From Marchantia polymorpha subsp. ruderalis (taxonomy: Eukaryota; Streptophyta; Marchantiopsida; Marchantiales; Marchantiaceae): 64,000 nt of DNA. The DNA lies in NCBI GenBank assembly GCA_037833965.1, contig AP031351.1:14582501-14646500 (forward strand). The letters are read 5' to 3'. This document shows positions 38,255-50,727 of the stretch, piece after piece (position 1 is the first letter of the stretch; every line of letters begins with the position of its first letter). The notes under the pieces were generated by a model. That model saw nothing but the letters and a program-made list of their open reading frames with translations. It ran no database searches and was not told the DNA's origin. A program made the translations under genes and the position numbers.

Positions 38255-39128
38255 ATAGTGTATGTAGTAGTGTATGCTTAGAGGGAGAGTAGGAAACTTT
38301 TTTCTGTTTTCCTTTCTCGAGGTACATGACGCAGAGATGGGTCCTGCGAGGAGGAGGAGGAGGATTTAGTGAGAGCCCTACGAATCCTTCACACGTCGGT
38401 GGAGTGGGAGTGGGAGTGGGAGTGCGAGGTGTTGCAGACGCTGCTGCAGCTGCGGGCTAGCACAGTTTGACGGTGCACGGAGGGAGGGAGAGGGAGAGAA
38501 TAGAGATGGGGAAACGAATCACTGCTTCTCTGGGAACGATGACGATCATAATGATGTGAGTGTAGCTCGGAAGCAGCTAAAGAATTAGAATTGCGTGCGA
38601 GGAGGTTTGGGCATCGCTGGCCTCAGTGGGTGCTGAAGAGCGTGCCGGTGCATGTTTGCAGATCGAGATGAAGGAGTCAGGGGAATCTGGGAGTCCCTGC
38701 GTGTAGCAAAACCCTTCCACCTCCGCACCTCAATCAGCTCGAGCAGCAGCTGGATGAGCGAGACTGTATTTGCACGGCGGTCGTCCGGACGCTTGAGGAT
38801 CTAGAGGTGTGATGTAGTTGCTCTTTTTGCCCCGGTTTAGGTTGTGATTGATGATGAAGCGGATGCAAGCTGGAGCAAGCAGCCTAGGATGGGCTTCGAC
38901 TCCCGGGGCCAAGAAGGCAGGCAGGTTCCGTCTGAAGGATGATGCGTTGTGGCACGCAGGACGGTGCATGCTCTAATGATGGATGGGGGTGGTGTGAAAA
39001 TATAGTTTCTGCGGCAAGTAGAATGGTTAGGCAGTAGTCAGACGTTTTGGTGTAGTCTCGCGACCAGGGGACTCCCATTGCTCGAGGCGCTAGTCAATCA
39101 TAATCAATCCAGTACATAGTTTTTCAAG

Positions 39129-42100
39129 ATGAGAAGCTTGCGGATGACTGAGGGATTCAAGAACAGTCACGTGCACGCGGTGAGTCCCATCGAGACCAGC
39201 ATCTCGGTCGGAGCTGGAAATGGAAAGCATTGCCGAACGACGTACAATGAGTCGGCCCCTTCCACTAGGTGCGTGAAGTCCAAGTCGAAGCCTGACAAAT
39301 TTCTCGTCCCCCAGCTCCCGTCCCAACGCTCTGTAGTATTTCTGATCTGCGCTTTGCGTTTTTGCCTTTGCGGAGTGTGCATAGTGGCCGGTGTCGTTGT
39401 CGAGTCGTGTTTCTGAGCTGAGCTGGCGTGATCGTTTTGGCCCGCAGTTGCACCGTCGCCCAACTCGCAGATCCGTGCTTGCAGCCCTACTTCAGGCCGG
39501 TAGACTATGTGGAATCGTTGGCGGAGATTCATGAGGAGTTGGAGCTGGCTGCGGACGGGGAGAAGGCCCGCTTGTACATGGAGCAGTCCTTCGTTTTTCG
39601 GGGCCTGGGCGAGAGCAAAATGCTGCGTCGCAGCTTGCGTTCTGCTCGGCAGCACGCGGTGACGGTTCACGATAAGCTCGTACTTGCGTCTTGGCTAAAA
39701 TACGAGAAACGCGCAGAGGAGCTCCATGAGGGATCTCCCACCTTGTGTACAGGTCGCAGATTGGAGTGTCCCCGATCGGCTCTGGTTCCCGGCTTCGCTC
39801 CCAAGCTGGCCCTGGAGCCGTGCGCCTGTGAAGGTCCCGATGCAGATGGTGCCCTCCTGGTGGACGAGTGCTCGACGTCTGGCTTCATAAGGAATGATGT
39901 AGTCTTTCTTATCGATAACGATAGAGTATTCTGTAATAGGCAGAGAATAGCTTGTCTTTCTGGTCCATTCCATGCGATGCTGAACGGTTGTTTCGCAGAG
40001 TCTCGTGCAGATGAGATAGAGTTTTCCGACAACGGGATCTCTCCCGTAGGAATGAGGGCGGTGGACGAGTTTAGTAAACTGGGCAGACTAGGCTTCTTGG
40101 CTCCTGACCTGGTGCTGGAACTGTTAGCCTTTGCTAATAGATTTTGTTGTGAACATTTAAAAGACGCTTGTGACAAACGGCTTGCGGCCTTGGTGCACTC
40201 CACTCAAGATGCGGTGACATTTCTTGACTATGCATTAGAAGAAAGTGCCCAAGTCCTCGTAGCCTCTTGCCTCCAAGTTTTTCTTCGGGAGCTACCGGGA
40301 TCCCTACATAATCCTCAGATTGGCACTTTGCTGTATCGGCCAGAAGGAAGGAAGAGATTCCAGATGGTGGGACACTCGTCCTTCGCGCTGTACTCTCTTT
40401 TGAGTCAAGTGGCAATGGAAGAGGATATAAAGTCGGATCTCTCCGTGGTGCTTCTTGAACGTGCAGTAGAATGCGCGGTCTCTTCTCGACAAAAAGCGTT
40501 GGCTCTTCATCAGCTCGGCTGCGTGACTCTTAGTAGAAAGCAGTACCTCGAGGCACAGGAGTTTTTCACAGGAGCTGCTAATGAAGGGCATGTTTATTCA
40601 CGGGCCGGAATCGCGAGGGCCAAATATAAGCGGGGCCTTAGGCTTGCGGCTTTCGCAGACGCTTCATCCATTCTGTCAACTGAGAAACCCGCAGGATGGA
40701 TGTACTTAGAGAGGTCTTTGTATTGCGATGGAAAGGACAAGCTAGCGGATTTGAATAAGGCAACTGAGCTGGATCCCACTCTACTGTACCCGTATAAATA
40801 CAGATCCGCCTCCCTAATGGATGAGCAAAAGGTTGAGCCAGCCATCGTAGAAATCAACCGGGTTTTGGGGTTTAAGGTTACGCCGGACTGTCTGGAGTTG
40901 CGAGCTTACTTCTGTCTTGCTCTCCAAGATTACCAAGGAGCGACTAGGGATGTTCGAGCGTTGCTGACACTCGATCCCTCGTTCATGATGTATTCTGGCC
41001 GAGTTACAGCTGTACAACTACTCAGATTGCTAAGTCTGCACGTGGACGAGTGGACTAAAGCAGATTGCTGGATGCAACTATACGATCATTGGTCATCCGT
41101 GGACGACATTGGATCACTGGCAGTTGTCCACCAAATGCTGGAGTCTGATCCCGGAAAGGGCTTACTATTCTTCCGACAGTCACTGCTTCTTTTGAGGTTA
41201 GTCAACCTCCTAACAAATAACATTCCCAAATTGTGCAATTCTCGCCAACAGTAGCCAGTGTGCAGCCCTGGGTTTTGCTGATTTCTGTTTGATATAAGGA
41301 ATAGAGGGCTAAACTTGACTTGTGAGTGGTTTGAGTTGTGTACATGAGGTTTTGAGGGCAACCGCCTTCGTATTTTTATTTGTGTTTCAAGAATCTAGAT
41401 CATATCATCTATTAGTAGACGGTGGTCGCTAGTGGTTGCCGGAAGTCTCAGATGCCTGGTGGCAAAGAGTGATCTGTTTGGTTCCTATGCGGGCTCCCGA
41501 CGAGAATTTTGTATGCTGCTGCCCTGGCTGAGTTGTTTTGTCTGGAGAGCTGGTCACCGGACCTAAACTTTGATATATATGAGTATAAGCTGAGGAAGCG
41601 AGATGTGTTTTCCAACATGTGTATGCAGATTAAATTGCCCGAAAGCTGCCATGCGCAGTTTAAGATTGGCGCGTGAACATGCAAGTAGTGAGCATGAAAA
41701 GTTGGTGTACGAAGGCTGGATTCTGTATGACACAGGGCATAGAGAGGAAGCTTTGGAGAAGGCCGAAGAATCAATCGCCATTCAACGGTCATTTGAAGCT
41801 TTTTTCCTGAAAGCTTATGCTTTAGCAGACACGAGCTTGGATCCGGGATCATCAGCTAAAGTAGTTGAGCTCCTAGAGGAGGCACTAAAATGCCCATCCG
41901 ACGGACTGCGCAAAGGACAGGTGTGATTTTGTCTCAAGCACCAAGGTGTTTACTCTTTTTTAAGTGCCCTGTGCTTGTGAAAGCTATTTCTCAGCATGAT
42001 TCTGAACAGACTTACGTTGTGGTTGCAGGCCTTAAACAACCTTGGCAGTGTATATGTAGACTGCCGTGAGTTGAAGCTCGCTGCTGACCGATATGTGAGT

Positions 42101-42973
42101 GCCCTCAAAATCCGCCACACCCGAGCACATCAAGGGTTGGCACGAGTGCACCATTTGCAAGGAGATCGAAAGTCAGCGCACGAAGAGATGACTAGACTAA
42201 TAGAAAAGGCCAGGAATAATGCATCTGCTTATGAGAAGAGATCAGAATACGGAGAGAGGGACATGACTATGGAGGATCTTCAAAAAGTCACGCAACTGGA
42301 CCCGCTGCGGACGTATCCATATCGATATCGAGCTGCAGGCAAGTGTATTTGTAACCTACAGGGTTTCTCGTTCTCCCTTCTTTCTGGATTCAGGAGTTTC
42401 GCATCTCTTCCAACATCTGGAAATTCCTGAAATGCATTTGAAGGAAAACTGGCCAATTGTAGCTTACTTCAGAGCATAAGCTTGTGTAGCCGACTGACTT
42501 CGAATTACAGCGTTGACAAGAAGACAGATTGTTGACTAGGAACGTTTGCGGTAAAGTTCGTATGCTTCTGGTAACATGGTCAGCATATGTACATATTAGG
42601 TCATCATCCCATACATTTCCCATGACATGAGAGATAGGCCATTAAATTACAGATGATATACATGTCCTGTCCTGTTCTGGGCATTTGGAACTGGTCTTCA
42701 GCTAGCTAGTGAATCGAGATTAACGGTGTTCCGGTGTTGATTTTTGCAGTTTTGATGGACAGTCACAGGGAGAAAGAAGCCATAGCAGAGCTTTCTAAAG
42801 CAATCGCTTTCAAAGCTGATCTGCAAGTACTGCACCTACGTGCGGCTTTTCATGAGTGTATCGGTGACCTTCAAGCCAGCCTTCGAGATTGTCGTGCTGT
42901 TTTGTCCATGGACCCGAATCATCAGGATACTTTGGAACTTCACAATCGAGTTCATGGTCGAGAGGCTTATTAG
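39129..42973 (+). CDS. ETO1: ETO1-like BTB/TPR substrate adaptor of a CUL3 E3 ligase (five coding exons)
   Basis: In Arabidopsis, ETO1/EOL proteins bridge CUL3 and type-2 ACC synthases and direct their degradation, limiting ethylene. Exons: 39129 to about 39319, 39448-41196, 41629-41920, 42029-42338, 42750-42973. About 921 residues, close to the 888-951 of Arabidopsis members. The ATG at 39129 gives MRSLRMTEGFKNSHVHAV, matching the conserved family N-terminus. The BTB domain is near residues 212-317 (DVVFLIDNDRVFCN, ACLSGPFHAMLNGCF, ELLAFANRFC). TPRs fill the C-terminal half, including WMQLYDHWSSVDDIGSLAVV, RLNCPKAAMRSL, YEGWILYDTGHREEAL, ALNNLGSVYVD and DPLRTYPYRYRAAVLMD. The first donor is uncertain: CC|GTCCCA at 39320 keeps the family 'FL.P..LP' segment, whereas AG|GTGCGT at 39269 is a better donor and gives about 904 residues. 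Intron 4 is GC-AG. Orthology is strong; the target in this plant is unknown. Confidence 0.93.
42339..42749 (+). other. GC-AG intron of the ETO1-like gene
   Basis: The exon ends GCTGCAG and the intron starts GCAAGTGT; acceptor TTTTTGCAG. Phase 1. Only this donor joins RAA to VLMD as in the family; the GT at 42343 would shift the frame. Same GCAAGT donor as in the ADP/ATP carrier gene. Confidence 0.85.
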
Positions 42974-43500
42974 TGTTACCAGTTTATTCCTGAGCAATCA
43001 GGCGGACCAAACTTGGTCCTTGAGCAATCAGCCTGTTAGAAAGGCTTTGCAAAGGACCAACTTTGGTCCTCCCTGAAAATGCTCCTAGTTGCCATCGTTT
43101 CGTGCTTGGAAATGCTGCTTGCATTTTTGTTCCCTGTATCATTCATTCAAAAGTATCTGCAATTTTTTCTTATGTGGGTCAAGCAGTGATATCTAGAATC
43201 TATGCCTTCCTCTTGCATTGGGCATCCTGGAACAATGTTCACACTGCTTGTACAGGACCCTTCTTATCCTCACCAAATGGTGAAATTTCCCACTCTCGGC
43301 ACGACCTTGTAGATTGCCATACAGATGTGAATCTTTCTTGTAATTATCTTCACCGCGAGTTAAGAGTAGGACGCCGCAGGGATACCCTGGATTATCTTTG
43401 TGTCTTCAAATTGTTTTTTGTCTCTGCCTGCCGTGCTATCTCCGTGCACGTCAGGCCTGTTGACAATATAATTTTTTGAATTCAACTGAACCTTGACAGG
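42974..43500 (+). other. 3' UTR and downstream flank of the ETO1-like gene
   Basis: Follows TAG at 42971. Begins with the duplicated hairpin motif at 42991-43070. An open frame at 43063-43479 has no recognised similarity and is probably non-coding. Confidence 0.5.
42991..43070 (+). repeat. Tandem duplicated palindromic motif in the ETO1-like 3' UTR
   Basis: Two adjacent units (42991-43020 and 43021-43070) both begin TGAGCAATCAG and both end with a palindrome, GGACCAAACTTGGTCCT and GGACCAACTTTGGTCCT. The second unit has a 20-base insertion. The palindromes could each fold as a 7-8 bp stem in the mRNA. Confidence 0.8.
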
Positions 43501-46500
43501 TGTGGATGCCACCGATCTACTGCTGTGGACTCGATTGGTGGATATTATTTCAAGAGTAGATTATACGGCCTCTGTGACTCAATCTGTATATGTGCTCATT
43601 TGAGTTTGCAGTTACTGCTTGCAAGAGGACCTGTAAGCGTTCCGAAGTAGATGAAATGAGTATCTATGCTAGACAATCTTAGATTCCCCGTCCATCGTCA
43701 GTGACCTAATCATGGAAGCCGGGCTGGAACTCAGTGGGGTCTTATTTGGCTTTGCCGATGCATATCACGAGCTCCTTGTTGAATCATTTGGGCCGAAGCG
43801 CCGAATGTACGCTGGCAATATGACTAATGACGTCACTGCATTCCAGCGGTGTTGTTGGCTTCAACTTAGTCTCCGAGCTGAGAAAAGCTTTGTGTCTGGC
43901 ATGACAAGAATTTTGCTTCTCGTATTTTATGACTCATATGGAAAGTTGTCGGTTCCAAGCGCCTTCTTTGTACTCATTTCGCCTGGCAGCGATGAATATG
44001 CATGCATATATAACCACCACATTCGTAAGACTCACGGCCATGGCCTAGTCAGCTAGCTGAAATGGATGCTCGTCTTCTCTTCTGCTTTCGTGCACACCAA
44101 GCGTCCTACCCACATCCAGGATTGTAGCTCACGAAGTGTACACAGGGGACCGATTGTATGTTACTAATATTTGTGCCACGCGGGATCGGTTGAACATGCT
44201 TCCATACTCGGCCGCACCCGTCACACGGCGACGAGATCACACACATGCCTGACATGTTTCGACTCGGTACACGCACTTGCCTCGTGCCGCTCCGCATAGC
44301 TCGCCGTTTACCCGGGGCACACTGGAACCTGAACCCAAGTTCTCAGGCCCTACACGCTAAGACCGCCGGTACGGGGCTGTTGGGCGACGCCGAAAGGTTC
44401 GGCACATGGAGGAAATTACCGTCAGCACAGCCGTGCGCCCAACTCAAGGATCTGGCGGGACTCGGACTGGGACTGGGAGGTCGGGACTCGGGAGAGACTT
44501 GCGGAAGACTACAGGTCTCTGGCATGTGGGATCTGGGATGATGGGATGCTGGGATTCTGAGACCGAGCCTACGAGGCTCAGGACGTAGCACACCTCATCC
44601 TAGCAGGAGACTAATCTGGATGATGGAGCCGGGGCGCCCCGGATTATCCCCGACGATCCGGCTTTGACCTCGCTTCCAGGAGCGGGAAAAAGCTGATCCC
44701 TGACACATCTAGCGTGATGATCCCATTCCGCTCTGGACTTCTACCCATCGCCAATCGCATGTGTAGGCATTTCAAATAGGCTGTCGAAATTCTGCTACCT
44801 ACCTCGAGCATTCTTCCCTGTCCTCGGCATGTCGAAGACGGCAGCGCAGCGCAGCGCAACGGCACGCGAACGTTGACGCCAGTGCGCAAGGACGGAAGGT
44901 GGGAAGGAAGAAGGCGATAACTGCGAACTCCGAACGTTCGTCTCTGCCCCCGTCGGCTCCTCGGCCCCCATCGAGTACTCCTCCTCGTCGGTCCCGAAAC
45001 TCGGCGTTGAAAGTCCTCCATCGGATCACGTACGAACCGCCTTCCCTCCCCTCCCGCAGCGCTCCAGTGCCTGCCTTCTCCTCTCTCTCTCTCTCTGTCT
45101 CTGTACGAGGATAAGCACAGTGGTAGGGGAGAAAAGCACCGCACTGGACATTCATGTCTCTGGCCGTGTCAGGGTCCAGGGACTCTGCGCTGGTCTAGCC
45201 TCGAGGCAGAGGGCGAAAGAAGCTTCACTATTGTGACCGGGTGGGCCCGGCCCGGGGTCAGAATGGCGGGGCTTGTACGGCGTGTCTGCCGCCAGGTCAG
45301 CGACGGGAATGCAGACTGTGGGCGTCGGGCGGTCGCATGGAGAGGAGCACTGATCGGCGGTCCATGCGAATACTCCAGACGAGGTGCCATACTGTATGCT
45401 TACGGCATGGGCACGTTGTCCATAAAAGAGTTCTGTCAGAGAAGCAGAAGGTCTTCTCCCTGATCTTGGGACATTTGGCTCCTGCCGACAGTCTTCAAGA
45501 TGAACATTTGCGCACGCTCACCAGCCACCACTAAAAGAATTTCTGTTGAATTGAGTGAATTCCTTGTTGTTGCAGTTGGCGCCACTCTTCCCTGTAGAAA
45601 GCTGAGGCTGTCCTACGTCGATCCATCATCCATTCGCGCAGCTACCCATAACCGAAAACAGTTAATTTACCCCTCCTGCCCGACGAAACGTTCCATGTGC
45701 TCTCTTCAAAGCCACAGCCAGGCTCCGATCTGCTCATTATGTGCTTGTCTCCTTCGCAATGATTTTCATCCGAGCCTTTGCTGTTTCGTCCTCTACCATC
45801 TCAGCGTGAATCTTAGAGGACATATAAGAGGAAACTCTGAACTGCCTGTGGCTGATCATTCACACTCTTTGGTGTTATACATGCCACTGGGTGACATGTG
45901 ATCCTGTCTATTGTCGCTTTCTTAACTTTTGATTTTCACAATATCATCGTGAAATGCTAGAAGTCTATTTAATTGCCCAGGCCAGTGCAATGATGCCTGC
46001 AAACTGTGCTAGTAGGCTAGTCGCAATATTCTCGGAACTGTGCTCTGAAACGCGACCAAGAGATGGGGGATTTGATCTTTATATGATCACAGTAAAGTCA
46101 TTGCATGACATGGAAAGAGCTCCTTAGTTATCATGGCAATCCTGAGCTATATTCTCATTGTTTAAGATCGATAATTTATATTTTGTTCTAAACCTATCCT
46201 GAAATGATTTGTTTTAAGTATGTGGCATGAACTACGATAATGATATTGGTTCTAAAATCCTATGTACAAGTGCACAAGTGGTGAGAGCACTTCTGAATTA
46301 TTCTCAGGAAGATGAATTGCAAATCTGTAAACTTGTAAAAGTGCAAGTGAAATATTTCTGATGATTCAAATAAGAAAGAAGTCAATGCATTTAAAAGAAG
46401 AGGCTCGAGATTGACAGTTGACCCAACTTATGTAACTGCAGGCTAGAACAACCATGACCGTATGCCTGTGGGCTGACGGTAATGTCATCGTTGTGGCGAT

Positions 46501-46800
46501 ATTTCTTTTGTCACCGTCGCGTGAAGAGTTCACCCATCGAGTGCGTCGATGTGAGACACGTGTCGGTGACCACATTACCTGCCCATCAGTCCGCGGTATC
46601 ACCATCAAGCGCACATATGCCCAATCATTCAAGCACAATCTACGCAATGAGCTCAATCTCAGACACAAAGAATCATGGTAGAATGAAATTTTCAGTGGCT
46701 GCCCTCGCCTTGCTTGTCGTTCATCCCACCTTGCTTCAAATCCGTCTTAGTTTCTTCAAATCCGTCCCAACTTTGCATCATGCAACATCATTCTAGTGAA
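43501..46800. other. Intergenic region, ordinary GC, no gene recognised
   Basis: Short frames only. 43712-44056 (+) is open for 114 codons from an ATG but shows no domain. 44.45-44.55 kb is G-rich on + (ACTGGGACTGGGAGGTCGGG), and 45.07-45.11 kb is a CT microsatellite with a purine-rich complement. It could hide a promoter or a non-coding transcript; I see no direct evidence. Confidence 0.4.
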
Positions 46801-49140
46801 TGATGCTCCTCAATCTAAAAGATTTTGTTCCTGTGTCTCCTCTTCTACAAAGCTTTGTTTTTAAAAACCTTAGATTTGTTTAATCGAATCTGTAACTTCC
46901 GAGCTGACTCTCACTTAGGTTTAAATCAGATGGCTTTGTGGTATTTCATCATGGTTCTAGAAGATTAGGGTTCCTCTTCCTATTCCTAGCCCAAACACAC
47001 TCTCACACAATCTTTCAATTTATAACTCTAACTCAGAAAGAAATAGACATTCAAAGAAATTGAAAATCATCATTCTTTCATGTATGAAACAAATCTCTAC
47101 ACATAGGCTCTCCAAACTTGTTTCCGATGCTCTTCCCTATCTCTCTATACATATTACTTGAAAATTTACCATGGTAATAAATGGTAATTCTTATCTAACA
47201 TACTTTTACAAAGATAAACCATAGTAAATTTGACTAGTTATCAATACGTGATAACATGCCATTGGTTTGCTAAACCTTCTAGATGTTCACTACTCTATAG
47301 ATTGAAGTGACTACATGCCATTTGTGCCTTTCTAACTTCTAGAACTTACTCTTGCCACGAAGTCAACATTAGACTTAGTCTAACTAATGAAGTCGTATTT
47401 ATTTGACTAAATAAGTCTAAAGTCTTTTACTTTAAAATGTAGACTTTTGTACAAGGCAAAATAGAAGTGCTCACTCAAATCTTCTAAAACTTCTCTAGTG
47501 ATTCCGCCAAGTATAAACATTATAGCAAAATATAGTTATAACTAACTAAACTAATCATAACTAGTTAGATTTAATAATGACTAGCTAGACTTAGTCATAA
47601 CTAAGCTAACCATGACTAACTCCTTGGCTACTTCTTATTCTATTTCACACATACCACATCTGGTCTTACAATTCATGTCATGATATGATTACGGACACAT
47701 GTGATCTCTCCAAAGCTCTGAGTATACTGGATTGATTTCAAGAATATGAATATCTAAACATACTACTTAGATTGTCAAATTGAAGTCCTCTTGATCTATG
47801 TTCAGTGGTACTATTTATGATAGTACCGCATTCTAGTGTGGAAGGATGTTTGACATTATACTAATCAGTCGAGTTGTCTATCTCGATTGATTGAGACACA
47901 TATTTCTTTTGAAAGCTATGAATACATGCAAAAACTAAAATTCAGTTTAGGAGTAGAAAAAGATGTCGCAACATGTTTTTCAAAAAATATGCTTCATTGC
48001 TTGATCCTTTGATATCGTACTCAAGCAAGTCGTTTATATTCTAGTAATATTGTCACAGATTTATTTCAATTTACACATGAATGAATGAAATTGTTTTGAT
48101 TCAAATAGGAATCAAAGAAGATGTCTAGCTGCTTGACATTAGCTCATTTTTATCTTCAGCTTCAACTTACAAAGTAATCTCTAATTTGAAGCAAACAGCC
48201 ATCAACCATCAGCCACCATATGCTATATCAAAATGAATGTCAAACAGATTCATGAATTTCTAAATTTGCTAACTCTACAAATTCTTCATTCAAATTTATG
48301 TGAAAAAAATAGCCTATATGTCTTCAACTTTGAAAATTATGATGCAATCTAAATCTGATTTACAACTAGGATTTTGGGCTTAATGGCCCATGTCATATAA
48401 ATGAAGAGCTCTATCAAAGTTAAAACAGGCCAAACATAAAATGTTGATAAAAAAATTGCTTGAGCTCGATAAGATGAGACCATTAACAAGCAAAGCTGCA
48501 CAAAGCGGGAAGAAAACCACATCAAATATTTACTTCGCTGCAATCACCTTTAAACTGAAAAAAAACCTAGACTGTGGCTTAGAAGTTGCAACATATCCCT
48601 GCCATTGACAAGTTTTTGTAAGCAATAATATGTGCCAAGATAATAAAACAAATGAGTTTTTACAAAAAAAGATTTTATAACTCCTCAAGCCCGTACCTAC
48701 TACTTGGGTACCATTGGCAGCAAATTGGTTCCTCAAATTGGTTCCAAGGAGAAATCTTTATAATATTAAAAAGTACAAACTTCTAGATTAAAAAAATAGC
48801 AAAGTAAAGTTTTTGAACTCTATGATTGATAACTTTGCTTTCTCGCTTGTTAGTTGACACTTCCTCTTTGTTCTCCTATCATGATATCGGATTCATGTTT
48901 TTCCGAAGGACTTCATATGTTCTTCTCCTCCTAGGTTTTCTCCTATTTCCATTAATATATCAGTTCTGACATTGTCTTTTTTTAGGAGCTTTTCACCATC
49001 ATTTACCACTAGCATGAGCTCCTTGTTTGCAGAAAAGTCTGAACCATCAAGACAAAAGGAAAAAGTACATAACAAATGTATGAGAGATGAATATCCATGA
49101 TATCGGATCATCTGTCATGAGTATATTGGAATATATTCAG

Positions 49141-49276
49141 TTCGTGAGTAACACCAAGATATCAAGATTCCTATTAGCACTAGTCTGCATTCTCCTTGTA
49201 GTGGAGTGGGCTTGGCTCGATTGCTTGTAATATTCCATTTTGTGTTTTATGACAATATGTTTTTCACATATTTTCA
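49141..49276. repeat. Direct repeat, copy 1
   Basis: Shares with 49653-49790 the ordered blocks GTGAGTA, GATATCAAGATT, CATTAGCA/TATTAGCA, CTGCATTCT, GTAGTGGAGTG, GCTTGGCT and TGTGTTTTATGACAATATGT. Roughly 80-85 percent identical by eye. Confidence 0.8.
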
Positions 49277-49652
49277 CTCAAATAATTAGACGATTCGATT
49301 ATATCTCGGATAATGAAGTAGCATAACTGATGATATTTTCAAGAGATTGAATTCGTGACAGTTTTTTGGAAGTGAGTTGCAAAGATCAAGGTTTGATTAC
49401 TACTAACGATAATCGTGGATAGTCAAATTTGAATTGTGACAAATTTTGTTGATATCTCTAGAATCGCGAACAGAAAACTACTGGTGGTGCGGTGATTGTA
49501 GATTAGAGCTAGACGTGAAAGCAAATAACAGAAGCGTCTTGTCAATCTAGTTCTTTTGAGAAAAATTTTGCTTGTTTTTATTGCGCACTTTGAAAATAAT
49601 CGACGTTTAAAATTTTCAAATTTCTGATAAGAACTTCAACGTTGGGAGATAA

Positions 49653-49790
49653 TTCGTTTGTGAGTAGCATGATGATATCAAGATTTCCATTAGCATCGGC
49701 CTGCATTCTTCTAGTAGTGGAGTGAGCTTGGCTTGACTGTTTGTGATATTCCATTGTGTTTTATGACAATATGTCTTTCACCCATTTTCA
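49653..49790. repeat. Direct repeat, copy 2
   Basis: Partner of 49141-49276, same orientation, starts about 510 bases away. The spacer has no coding sign. Could be a decayed short LTR-type (TRIM-like) element or a local duplication. Confidence 0.8.
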
Positions 49791-50727
49791 ATTGTGATTC
49801 ACTTTTATTTATGTATGCTCTCGTCCATGATTTGTATGTATATATGTATGTATAGTATGTCAGTGATGTATATTGAATGACACTATGTATTCGCACGACA
49901 CATCCAACGCCAAAATGATGAAAATAATGAACTTAAAAGCTCAAGCAGTAGCCCCAAAGAATCATATAACCTACTAGGTAGTCTTCAGCAAGAACAATCA
50001 CCAGAGAAACAATATAAAAAATGAATGAAACTTAGTTCTTAAAACATTGATATCTTAAGTATAAAACTAAAATATCACTAAAATAATTGATTAAACTTAA
50101 TAGAGCAAGGCATTATAGGAATGAGTCTTATCAAAGTCTCCGGATTCTGAGTATTCAAAGCAGAATAGTACAAAACTGTTTGCGTTAAAATGCTATGAAT
50201 GATAAAGGTTGATAATCCAATAAAAAAGATGAGATTACTTTGTACTTTTAAGTGAACAAAAATCTTCTCATCATTGAGGTAGTCTAGCACAAGAAAATAA
50301 CATTATCAATCAGTTCATTACACCACATCATCATTTAGATCAATCATATTTGTGCCAGCAAAAAGCTCTTCACCAAGACAATTTGGCATGAAAAATTTAA
50401 TAGCAGGCAAAGAGATTTTATTCAATTCAATTTATGGTTTACTATTCTTACATATTTCACAGTTGAATGCTATGCTTGCACAATTCCTCACTAATCATGT
50501 CTTTTTTTTCCTCAAACTTTTGGGATAACATCTTGAGTGCTACGCTTAAACAACTCCTCACTTGTTGTTTTTTTTTCTAATTTCTAAGATAACATCAGAA
50601 AGAACTTTGTTATCACTACTAACATCCCTTATATAACATTTGACAGATATTAATTATCATTGATAACATTTGAATAACTAATAATATCACTGTCAACATC
50701 TTGAAAAATCAACTCTAAATCATGTTA

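Larger units (their letters stand above)
36391..39128 (+). promoter_or_regulatory. Promoter and long 5' leader region of the ETO1-like gene
   Basis: Composition rises sharply from AT-rich at about 36.4 kb. The coding-strand sequence becomes strongly purine-rich between about 37.97 and 38.50 kb. No coding sequence was recognised; long open frames on the minus strand here (for example 37818-38327) are low-complexity Ser/Pro/Leu shadows of the GA tract. The transcription start cannot be fixed; a 5' UTR intron is possible. Confidence 0.5.

Noticed and set aside
37818-38327. 169-codon open frame on minus upstream of the ETO1-like gene
   Set aside because: Ser/Leu/Pro runs are translations of the GA/CT tract; no sign of a protein.
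44644-45155. Overlapping minus-strand frames of 118 and 166 codons
   Set aside because: Arg-rich translations of a CT/GC-rich stretch in competing frames; neither shows a domain.
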